64,000 nt of DNA, from assembly GCA_964247055.1 (NCBI GenBank), contig OZ176054.1, forward strand, positions 9,920,001 through 9,984,000, in the 5' to 3' direction. Source of the stretch: Paragordius varius (Eukaryota > Nematomorpha). How positions within the stretch are numbered: the first letter of the stretch is position 1; each line of letters opens with the position of its first letter. Made by a program: the position numbers and the translations under genes. Under the pieces are notes generated by a model that was not told where the DNA came from, made no database searches, and saw only the letters and a list, made by a program, of their open reading frames with translations. Below are positions 40,201 to 50,863 of this stretch, piece by piece.

Positions 40201-43200
40201 CAACTTTATAACCTTAAGTTAAATTATACGACATTGTATTTAATAAGTAATCTAATGACTATTATATATATGGATATTTTATATGACATTGTATTTGATA
40301 CAAATAGTATTCTAATTTATTATTGTAATTTATCCTTGCTAAAATATATAAATACACCTATACCAACACTGAGCAATCAGTTAATAAATGTACTTAATTT
40401 GAGTTATTAATTCATATGTCATCTCTATTCTAAACGCATTATTGGTGCCATTAATGGACGAAATTTCCAAAATCAGTATTAACGAATACGATCCAAACAC
40501 TAATTTTAAACAATACTTAAAGCACGTGAATCGTATCTTAATCGCTAAAAACATTAATCCAAATGATGAAATTTTAAAAAACTTATTCCTGGCCTATGCA
40601 GGACTACGCACAATCTCTAAACTGGAAAACCAAGCGTTTCCTACGAAAATAGAGGAGATGACATGGGCTCAAATTCAAAAATTGGCAATGCAAATCTTTG
40701 CCCCGGACAAAAGCATATGGCTGAGTCGTAAAGAATTCTTTAAAACAACCAGACAAGAAGGCGAACCAATCATGAGTTATATGGAAAGATTAAAAGTACT
40801 AGCTGACGATTGTGATTTTGAAGGCAATATCTCATACTTATTAAGAGATGTTTTCTTGATAGGACTAAATATGCCAATCCTAGAACGGGAATTACATATA
40901 AGACCCCACGGGTCAAAATGAAGGCGAACCAGTGTCACTACAAATGGTAATTGATATGGCGCATTCCCTCGAAGTGATTGAACCGAAGGTGCTGAAAATC
41001 CGCCAAGAAAGAACCATACACCAAAGAGACTGCCAAAGATGTGGGAAATGTCATGCAATCGATAAATGCAGTGCAAAGGGTCAACGATGCTATAAGTGCG
41101 GAAGATACAACCATTTTGCAAAGTATTGCCGAACCAAATATCCCACCAAACCAGGTATTCGGGCAGTGACAAATTCAACGGGGATGGGCCCAACGATAAC
41201 AGTGCCACTTAACGGAATAGAAACATCAATGTTGTTTGACACCGGTGCGGATGTGACAGTTATCAATGAGGGATGCTGGAAATCAACAGGACAACCACGA
41301 CTGGAGGTAGGACAAAGACTATCCACATACAATAATGAAACTATCCCGACCATGGGTAAAACAGAATTGCTCGTAACAATGAACGGTATGACAAAAACCC
41401 TTGAATGTTTTGTAACCGAGGGATATCGGCCATTAATTTTTGGTCTCCCTTGGATCCGTGCATTTGCTTTAAATTTACCAGATAATGTGATGATCAATAA
41501 TATAACTAATAAATCTATATATAACCAGGATTCATACCAAATCTCCATCAAGCGATATGCAACCTCCACAGAAACACAGGTTCAATTAGACCATGGGCCT
41601 GGACCGAGATAGAAGAAGAGGAGTTCCAATCCGCAAAACAACTAATGATAAATTACAATACATTAATACCGTATAACCCAAATTGGCCAATACTAATAGA
41701 AACAGACGCATCAAACAAGGGATTTGGAGCGATCTTACTACATATTACCCCGGAAGGAAAGCGTCCCATATCATACGCTTCACGCAAACGCACCGATGCC
41801 GAAACCAATTATTCAACAATAGAGAAAGAAGCAAAAGCTATCACGTATGCTATAGAAAAATTTAAACCATTTATATATGGTAGAAAATTCAAAATTATAA
41901 CCGACCACAAACCACTAATCGGGTTATTTGGTCGAACTCGAAATTTACAAAATATTAATAATGCTAAACTTCTTAGATGGATCTATAAAACATCGGGATA
42001 CGACTATGAAATCGAATATAAAAAAGGGCAAAACAACTTAGCCGACGCTCTATCCAGATTACCAAATAATGATAATACCATGGAGGTGCAAAATGAAGAT
42101 GATGAGGTATCACACACGGTAAAATTTTTAACTATGAATAAATTTAATCTAAGTAAAGAGTTAGTGGAGGAGGAGATAATGTTAGATCCATTGGCAAACA
42201 AACTTAAATCAGCAATAAGAACAAATGATTGGAGTGATCCAAGTATAAAGGAATTTCTGAAAGTAAAAAATGAGATTCAAATATAGTATAATCTTTTATT
42301 TGTAAATGACAGATTACTAATACCCACATCCTTGCAGCGGGACAAATTCCTACATACTGGACATAACGGAGCGCAATCGATGAAACAACAAGCAAGACAA
42401 TCCATATATTGGCCAAACTTAGAAAAAGATTTAGAAAATTTTGTAGAAACATGTGGACCGTGTCAAAGAAACAAGCCTAATATAAAGGAAAATCCAACGT
42501 GGAAATGGAATATCAACACCGCGTTGTGGGAGAGAATTCACATCGACATAGCCGGCCCCATAGATGGTTATTTTTGGTTAGTTACCATTGATAGCGCTTC
42601 AAGATGGGTTGAGGTGGATCTACTCAAATCGATAACCTCACAACAATTATTGAATTGTTTAGAAAAACACATGGCCAGATTTGGTTTTCCGAGACAGATA
42701 GTCACTGATAATGGGCCATACTTTACATCCCATGAATTCAGAAGTACCTTACATAATCTTAATATAAAACATATTTTAGTGAGTCCATACCATCCCAAGT
42801 CCAATGGATTGGTTGAAAGATGTATTGCAACCCTCAAATTCAGATATTGAGCTACGAAAACGCTAACAATGCATGCCCACGAGGCAATCAACACGATTTT
42901 ATATGGCTATTGAAATTCAACACACAGTGCCATTATGAATACACCATCACAAGTCTTTCTGAAGAGACACCCAAATGGTCCGATGTCATGGCTCAAAACA
43001 CAAACAACTGAGTTTATCGATAATGAAATAGAACCGACTCGCCAGTTCGTTCCAAGAGAGAAGGTTTTTATAAAAAATAAAATAGAAAAAGGATGGAGGG
43101 CAGGGGAAATATTAGAACGCCGGGGTCCATTATCATATATGGTAACAGACGAAACAGACAGAGTTCTTAGAAAACACGCTGATCAATTAAAACAAAGAAT

Positions 43201-46166
43201 GGAATGTCCGAGAACAACCACGCCAGCGCCCGAAACACCAATTAATTCCGAAGAATATACCTCTACTCCACCAGATCTCGAAGCCATAAACAATAATATA
43301 CAACCATCGCCGATAGGCATAACCACACAGGATAATAACGTAGCTCCAATAACGAATATAGACATGCCTAAACCCAGGTACCCACAACGCCAGCGAAAAC
43401 CCCCAGACCGCTTTACTATAGGGGGAAGATAATGTTAATTGGTTATAACCTTAAGTTATTTTATTATTATTTATTATATAATTTATATGACATTGTATGT
43501 ACAAGTATTCTAATTATAGTTGCCAACTTTATAACCTTAAGTTAAATTATACGACATTGTATTTAATAAGTAATCTAATGACTATTATATATATGGATAT
43601 TTTATATGACATTGTATTTGATACAAATAGTATTCTAATTTATTATTGTAATTTATCCTTGCTAAAATATATAAATACACCTATACCAACACTGAGCAAT
43701 CAGTTAATAAATGTACTTAATTTGAGTTATTAATTCATATGTCGTCTCTATTCTAAACGCATTAGTTCTTGTATCGGTTCATCAAACCAATGTTTAGCTT
43801 AGGCAATTTTTTCTGTCTAATGGTAATTCGAGGCTCGTTGAAACCGTTATACACAACGTTGCCAATAAATGATTCAAACATTAAACGAAAAATGACCGGA
43901 ATGGTCCAAAAGACTTGTAAAATGTTTTTTCAAAATGAATTTGCTCCACACAGCAGAGCAGAAAGACATTTGATGGGATATTCTTTCGCATCCGCTGAAC
44001 TGATCTAAGGCCTAACTAATATTTCACATCAATTAAAACCACGCTTGCATATCAGCACTTTAATACTAATTTCGAAAACGTTGGAGAATGGCTTAAATAA
44101 TGGGCGAAAAAGGACGACCAGTTTTTGGTTCGGCATTCGGATACCCAAAGGGCGAAATATGTAGACGTCGATGGACAATATTCTAAACATAACATATAAT
44201 TGATTTTCTTTAAAATTAAATTTTAACCAAAAAACAGCTGAAATCTTATGATGACACCTGTATACATAGTGAATTGTTGGTTGATTTATTCTAGCATAAA
44301 AAAGATTTAATTAAAAGACAGCCCTTATATCAATAATATTACATGCAACGTCATGGATTCCTTTAAAAAATATGTTCATAAAATTTATCGACAGCTTACC
44401 ACTATTTGGGGCCCTTTCTTCTTCATTGTTACCTTGAATTTGGATGTTAGGTACACGGCGTCTACCATCTAATTAAATCAAACAACATAGAGACATTTTA
44501 AAAACCTTTCTTTTCATTGATAAAACTTATCATGCAAACAACTCAAAGCTGATTTTAGCTAAGATGTTTCTTTCAACCTTAGATTAATTCAATAAAAAAA
44601 TTCAAATCAATTAAAATTTATACATTACTTATTGTTACAAATTTCACTTATTTAAAAATTTAACAACCTCTTTAAATAATATATTCATACCTATTTTTTA
44701 AACAATAACGAATTGATAATGGTCAGATATTTAAAATTATATGGATAATCACCCTTGTTAATAAGATTATGTATCAGTTTAAGAATATTAATTTTGGTTA
44801 AAAGTTTTATTAGTTTTACGATATGAAAATATGTTAGGAATGATATAAATGTTTTAAGGTTACAAAACAATTGAAAGTTAAATGTACATTCTGTTAAATG
44901 ATCAAAGCAGTTTATTAATTGAACATACGTTAATATGGCAAGAATGATTAATATTTGAAACTGTTATGTTTAGAAAATCGTTAATATAATCGTACATAAT
45001 ACAGGAATCGACTATACAAAGGTAATAAAATTATATATGTCCAGATAATAATTAAATTAAGTTTATATTAAGCCCCAAATATACCATTTGCATTCGAAAG
45101 TTTCATGAACACTTCAAGTTGGTCCTTAAATTCAAGCTGGTCCTTCAACTTTTTTATTTTTAACTTTTATCAATCAAACCGTGTATTATTATTTTTATTA
45201 ATTTTAACTTATTCTCTTGATTGAACCAAATTTTTAAATCACTTTTGATCTGTATATCTTTATTAGGTTAAAAAATATTAATTTTAATAATCAACATGTA
45301 ATTGATAATTTATCTGGTTTATTAATTAGGAATTTTCGTTAAAAACATTTTTTGTATAATATTGGATTGGAAAAAAAATTTCGCAACAAAAATATGGTTT
45401 TTTAATAAATTTTTTAATTATGGTTAAATCCAAACTAAATTATAAGGACCATCCTGAAATGTTCATTAAAATGTTCAAGGACTAATTTAAAATATTTAAG
45501 GACCAACTTGAAGTGTTCAAGGACACTCTTGCGGTGCAAATGGTATAGTATAAATAATATCGCTATAGTTTCTAAAATTTGATTATATAATTAGATTAAC
45601 ATTGCATTTATATGCACTTATAAACTAAATATTTACTTAGAATGTTAAACAAAATAATTATCTAATAATTAAAAAATATTATTTTAGAATTGAATCACAA
45701 ACCTGGTCATTCGTTTTTATCAATGCTCTCTTGTATTCAAATGTTTGTAAATTAATAAAGGGCATTTTATCTCTATTAAATAAATCGACTCATTATCCTA
45801 TTGTCGTCGTTTAGGTTTTACTTTTTTAGAATTATATCATAGTTTTTGATATTCAATATTATATAATATATTTGAATAAAATATTGTATTTTCGACCATT
45901 TAAACGGCTTTAAAGCTATATTAATCTAATTAGGTTTATTTACCAGAGAAAAAAGTTTTCTCAGATTTAGTTATATATATTATATAAAAAAACTTGATCT
46001 GCCAGAAGAGGTGTTAGAATCCGAAGAAGCGGCACCTCTTCTTGCCGCTCCAGAATTTAACCCAGTTTGTGCTGAGCTTCTACCTTTGATAGCACTACTG
46101 CTTGATCCGCGAACCCCTGAAGATTTTGCTGCGGTATTTCCTGTTCCTCGCTTTATTCGCATAATT
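37219..46166 (-). CDS. Low-complexity Ser/Gly/Pro-rich protein, paralog B (C-terminal exons)
   Basis: A direct-orientation paralog of the gene at 13.6-21.1 kb. Exons are 46166-45994 (MRIKRGTGNTAAKSSGVRGS, then Ser/Ala-rich), 44468-44400 (NGRRRVPNIQIQGNNEEER) and 37406-37219 (DLPLSPSLSQ...GGSQNLLAAQ... ITNEPRRQEDE, TAA). Junctions are phase 2 into the first listed exon, then phase 1 and phase 1, as in paralog A. The donor after 45994 is GTTTTT, weak like its partner; without it the ORF would end at 45980. The intron at 37407-44399 is about 7 kb because it holds a mariner split by an LTR retrotransposon. The second intron (44469-45993) holds a fold-back element (45080-45547). The product is probably cytoplasmic or nuclear and disordered; the function is unknown. 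No convincing upstream exon was found. Confidence 0.72.
40110..40441 (+). repeat. 5' LTR of the Ty3/gypsy element
   Basis: 332 bp, TGTTAATTGG...ACGCATTA, nearly identical to the copy at 43433-43764. A short ORF inside both LTRs is not a gene. Possible tRNA primer site TTGGTGCC directly follows. Confidence 0.9.
43433..43764 (+). repeat. 3' LTR of the Ty3/gypsy element
   Basis: 332 bp, preceded by the purine-rich tract AGGGGGAAGATAA and followed by the target duplication GTTCT. Confidence 0.9.
45080..45547. mobile_element. Short fold-back element (468 bp) without tandem arms
   Basis: Begins TATACCATTTGCA and ends TGCAAATGGTATA, with ACTTCAAGTTGGTCC near the left and its complement repeated near the right. 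The same central sequence forms the core of the 3149-4609 element, so that larger element looks like this one with 21-bp arrays added. It sits in an intron of paralog B. Confidence 0.65.
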
Positions 46167-46759
46167 CTAAAATAGTACAAAATCCCTATTTATTTGTTAA
46201 TTAAGATTTTCGGTTACCATCAAAAATGGTATTTCGCGAATGTCGCCCTTATTTTATTGCACATGCTTTTGATTAAAATAAATATCATAAGACAGAGTGT
46301 GGCAGAATTTTCATACATCATTTGATAGCTATAAGCATATAATGCGATTAAATTATTATTATTCATCATTTATTTGCATTGTGTTCGCATCTACTTATAA
46401 AATATATAAATAAAAGAAGAGGTCAGCTTAAGTACGCATATAACACGGACCCCATTTTTTCCAACATTTTATAAAAACACATCTAAGCATTTTATTTTTA
46501 TTCATCAATCACACGTGCCTGAAAAAACAAATTTTTGGCAGCATTTCCTTTCTATTTCCAGAAGAAAATTAAAATTTTAATGTATGGTAAAAGCATATGG
46601 TCAAAATCCTCCATCATCAAAATATCCACAACATTCCAAAAATATTAAAGTTTTTATGACAGAAAGTGTGCGCTTTAGTAGTCTATAAAAATGCGAAGAA
46701 TATAAATCGCAAATGATTGGATGAGGACTCCTCTAACTCAACGGCAAATCACAGTAGCA

Positions 46760-47470
46760 TTACATGTCTTATAAAAAACAATGAGTAAATATGGACCTAT
46801 GGGAAAAAACAATAAAGTCGCAAGGGGTCGAACACAGTTTAAATGAACGTCAAGAAAGTCGCAGAGTGATTTGAGAAATCTTGCTTTATCGTCAATAAAG
46901 AAATCTTCGCATCGAGTGACGGGTGAGAAGTGGCCATTTTTTTAAATCCAAAATGGAAAAAGTGGCCTTGACCTGGCCGGTTCATATGAAAAAGTGGCCT
47001 TGACCTGGCCGGTTCATATCACCAATGCCAAATCGCCTTAAGATTATTCTCTGGTGTGGCAGGACCAGAGCGGTATTGTCAATTATCAAAAATTTAAGCC
47101 CGGTAAAACCGTTAACACATAGCGATATCGCCAATATAATTTAAACCAGGCATTTATCGAAAAATTACCAAAATGAACCAGAAGACATGAGTGATAATGC
47201 TACATAACAATGATCCCCTCACATTTCCAAACCCGTCGCAACAGTTAAAATTGTTTCAGAAAAAAACGCATCTGCTCAACTCTCCTGACCTGGGGTTATA
47301 TGATTATTACGTAACATCAATCGGTGACACAATGGAAGAGCGGCATTCAAATATTTTCAAAGATGAAAATGGCTGGAAAAATAGTTTGCCATAGAGACAC
47401 TTATTTTGTGACATGACATTCATATTTTACCTAAGACACAGGCCATATGTGTAGAAGCGGATAAATGTTA
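46760..47470 (+). mobile_element. Decayed mariner transposase, third copy
   Basis: Plus-strand pieces follow mariner order: ERQESRRV-like (~46850), VTGEKWPFF (~46918, from VTGDEKW), VWQDQSGIVNYQKFKPGKTV NT (~47055), LNQAFIEKLPK (~47145), LHNNDPLTFPNP (~47200, from LLHDNAPSHTA), LLNSPDLGLYDYYVTSIGDT MEERH (~47273-47340). A segment of about 30 bp containing GGCCTTGACCTGGCC is tandemly doubled at 46958-47019. Several stops and shifts are present. Confidence 0.7.
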
Positions 47471-47979
47471 TTATGAAATAAATATAAAATTGATTGAGTA
47501 AAGACTTATACACTTGTTATACACAGTGTCCACAGAATCCTGGTGAAATATATATGATAGGAATATGTAAGAATTTTGGTGCTTTTAAACTCCTACTAAT
47601 ATTTTAAGGAAGTTATATATAATTTTGTGGTGAATGCTCTATATTGGGAAATGGAAAATTTGTGAACATTTTATCAATATTTTTTCGGTGCCAGCTATAA
47701 GCATTCAAAAAATCTCACTATAATATATCTAAACTACATATACAAAACAAAAGAATATTTTTTTTAAAAAAAATAATTTTTAGATATAGGATCCCAGTCG
47801 CAAATTTTTTGCTCATATAAAATGGGCTAGTTCTCTTAACAATTTATCATTTTTTGTGCGCGATGACATAATGGTAGTTTTATATTCTTAAGTTAAATGC
47901 TTTCAAAGTTAGTTTAAATTCTAACAATGTTCTCATATACATAAAAAAGCTTATATTTGCATTTTACTTCTAGAGTCTA

Positions 47980-48866
47980 AAATTGGGACAGCTTTATAAC
48001 ACTGAAACGAACAGATATATAAATCAAAATATATCAGGTTTTTGCTAGACTGAAAGCTTCCTAAATTTGAATTTTCTAATCATAATATACATATATTTTG
48101 CTTGTTGCATTAGCGAATCGATTACTTAAAGAAGCCGCAAAGTCGCTAGGAAGCCAAAATGGCTCAAAAATGTACAAGATTTTCGGGATAAAATTCGCTA
48201 AATAAAAATTACAGAATAGCTATTTTCTGCGTCGAACTCTATGAAAAAGTATCTAAATAATGCATAATTTAAAAATTATACGCAGCTTGCGTTTTGGAAC
48301 CTTTCGTTTTTATATAAGGCCTAGATATTTTTGGATGCCATAATGGGTCCTATATGTAGAGTTAATATATGATTGTTTTGATAAATTTTTTTTATCTCAC
48401 ATTCAAATTTAATGCCAGTGCGTTTAGCTTATACTCTTATTGTCTTTTTAGGACCTTAAAAAAATTTAAAATTTTTGTATTTTATGCTATAATGAAATAA
48501 ATGATATTTAGTTCGATCGTTTTCATTTATTGTATATAACGCTCTATGACCTTAGAGGTAGTTTTATATCTCAAAGCAATTTTAAATTTGAGCTTTAAGC
48601 ATTATTTAAGTCTAAAAATATACTTTAAGCCGTTAAATTTTTTTAAAAAAAGTTAAATTATATAAAAATCATCATCTCAAACTTTTTCCCCATCATTATT
48701 TTATTTTGAGTTGTTTAAATCGCTAATCAAAGAAATAAAAGTATAATATGGTTGTAAAATGTAAATAACTAATCCTAAAAAGCTTTCAGACTACATTTTA
48801 TCAGGAAAACCTGATATTATTTCATTTTAATATCAGCTGTCCGTTTCGATCGTGTTGTCCCAATTT
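47980..48866. mobile_element. Non-autonomous inverted-repeat element (AAATTGGGACA ends)
   Basis: The left end AAATTGGGACAGC and the right TGTCCCAATTT are inverted. So are further blocks inside (GAAACGAACAG against CTGTCCGTTTCGAT, and ATATCAGGTTTT against AAAACCTGATAT). About 890 bp, AT-rich, no coding capacity. Confidence 0.5.
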
Positions 48867-49121
48867 CCTAAATTAAGAGGTCACTAAACTATAAAAAGCA
48901 TATGCTAGTTATCTAGTATATGAGAGCAATGTTATATAATTAAATAACAAAAATAACGTTAAAAACAGCCGTTTATTTACAGCATTTAGCTTTGGGAATC
49001 TATTCAAATATATCGTGGACAAAAAAGTGAAAGGTCACGAAGTGTTAGTTTTATTTGTCCTAATAAGCGATAAAAATTTATTTTTTTGGTAATTAATTAT
49101 AGAAAAAATAAATAAACTTTT

Positions 49122-49349
49122 CTAGTATTTAAACCGTATTGTCATTTTGATATTCATTATCCTGAACATTTGGCTATCTAATGATATTTTATTCTTTAAA
49201 TTTATTTCTGCGTACCATGAAATAAATAAATTAATGCATTTTTTTCCAATATATGTAAAAAATAGGATGATGCGGATAACGCTATGTACAATCGGATTAT
49301 TAGGAGGGACTAATTGTGTTTTATAAAATTCGAGTAAAGGCGTTACCAC
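49122..49349 (-). CDS. Possible exon upstream of paralog B, unrecognised
   Basis: An acceptor (CCTTAG) lies at about 49360. After it the minus strand is open in phase 1 (VVVTPLLEFYKTQLVPPNNP IVHSVIRIILFFTYIG...), with non-random composition in the first ~30 codons and AT-rich decay after. No donor can be chosen with confidence. It lies on the same strand as paralog B and between it and the 3' end of the micro-exon gene. Confidence 0.27.
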   Translation of the reverse strand: MVTPLLEFYKTQLVPPNNPIVHSVIRIILFFTYIGKKCINLFISWYAEINLKNKISLDSQMFRIMNIKMTIRFKY

Positions 49350-49624
49350 TACTAAGGTAATAAATATCTTACTATTATTATCATGTTGTTTCAGGTCAGT
49401 TTTAATATATTCATTATTTCGAAAATATAGCTTGCTTTTTATATGATTTATAACAGTAGTAAAAAATATAGAAAATCGCCAATATGATATTGTGCCATTT
49501 TAAAATAATTTTTATATTATATTTATGTTGAATTTAAAGCTTTTTGGAAAAACTATCTGTCTAGAAAACGTTTTTTTATAATTTCGAATCAAGAAATTAG
49601 CAAAATTACGATGCATAATTAATA

Positions 49625-50863
49625 TATACCATAGGGAAAAGTCAAAATAACGTTTTCCAGTCAATCGAAAGATTTTCCCAGTCAATCGAAACGTTTTCCC
49701 ATTCATAAAAACGGTTTTATTTTTGATGATATATATCTAAACAAGATTTAAAAATAACTTTTAACTATTATGAGCATAATATTAGGATATTTCTTATAAA
49801 AACACAATTATTGAATGACAATTTTTATTATATTCCAGTCACAATCATTAATGATCTTTGTAATATTTTTTATCGATGGTTCGCATTAATATTTGCTGCT
49901 AACTTATAAAATCTATAGTTACGGATGAAACAATAAGATTTATAAAAATATACGATTTTTATCTCAAATTTTTTAAACATGTCAAGTTTGTCGATAAAAA
50001 TACTGTCGGAAATAGTATCTAAAAAAATTTTTTAGATAAAAATGTTTTTGATTTAAAAAGGATATTCCAACACTGTCTTTACGGGCCGCATTTTTAAATC
50101 AAAAAGCACGGCGTTCCGCATTCGAAGTATATACGGGTATTTATGAGTAATTTATTCGATTTTAGATATAAGACTGTAAAATGCAAACACAATGTAACGT
50201 TTCCAATATAACATACTCATTCAAAATAATTGCGTAAGAAATATGAATTTTACTAAGATTTTGTGGACATATTTTTGCAAATGGATTTCCAAATTTTTTG
50301 CGAACCGCACAAAGAATCTAGGAGGGCTGCGTTTGGCCACCCCTGGACCAAATAAAATATTTTATTTAGGTAAAATTTATGTTTAAGATCCAATATGAGA
50401 TGTTAAATGACCTTTGAGATAAAAATGGTATATTTTTATAAATTTAACTATAGATTTCATAAGTTACCCGCAATTAGTGCGAACCATCGATAAAAAAATA
50501 TCTTAATCCAAAATCCAAAAAATATATATTTTAAAGAATAAAACATTAATGATTGTGACAATTAAAAATTGTCATTCAATAATTGTGTTTTTATAAAAAA
50601 TATCCTAATATTACGCTGATAATGGGTAAAAGTTATTTTTATATCTTGTTTTGATAATCATCAAAAATAAAACCGTTTTTAAAGAATGGGAAAACGTTTT
50701 AATTGTTTGGGAAAATGTTCTTAATAACTGGGAAAATGTTATTACTGGGAAAACGTTACTATTGACTGGGAAAATGTTTCGATTGACTGGAAAAACGCTT
50801 CGATTGACTGGGAAAACGTTTCGATTGACTGGGAAAACGTTTTTTTGACTGGGAAATGGTATA
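49625..50863. mobile_element. Fold-back element, second copy of the GTTTTCCCAGTCAATCGAA family
   Basis: Starts TATACCATAGGG and ends GGGAAATGGTATA. The 21-bp units are best kept on the right (about eight between 50680 and 50855, core GATTGACTGGGAAAACGTTT). Relative to the 19.4-kb copy it is inverted, and the centre matches, including the hAT-type segment (~50070-50345). Confidence 0.68.

Larger units (their letters stand above)
40110..43764 (+). mobile_element. Ty3/gypsy LTR retrotransposon, broken, recently inserted
   Basis: The two LTRs of 332 bp (40110-40441 and 43433-43764) begin TGTTAATTGG and end ACGCATTA. The flanking 5-bp duplication GTTCT is at 40105-40109 and 43765-43769. Parts seen in order are gag (from ~40454), a zinc knuckle (CxxCGRYNHFAKYC, ~41090), protease (LFDTGADVTVIN, ~41230), RNase H (ETDASNKGFGA, ~41700; TDHKPL, ~41900), integrase zinc finger and core (HTGH...CxxC, ~42350; DIAGP, TDNGPYF, ~42550-42720) and a C-terminal tail. 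A purine tract precedes the 3' LTR. Domain order is gypsy-like. The interior is shorter than usual for the family and the element is broken in about five places. The LTRs differ at only about 2 of 332 positions, so insertion was recent. Confidence 0.9.
39600..44215 (+). mobile_element. Decayed mariner transposon split by an LTR retrotransposon
   Basis: The left part (to 40109) encodes SGRSEPQSFDNILQELL-like, TIIRRLRN, a VPHN-like stretch and DDEKWFYFARKSKKS (~40050). The right part (from 43765) continues with decayed GSLKPLYTTLP and L-N-E-K-x-P-E-W-S-K-R (~43880), down to SMDNILN (~44180). The two halves together follow mariner order, with the interruption just after the DEKW motif region. 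The element is heavily mutated. It lies within the last intron of paralog B. The outer ends are approximate. Confidence 0.65.

Noticed and set aside
40174-40410. 78-aa ORF repeated at 43497-43733
   Set aside because: It is part of the LTRs and is low-complexity.
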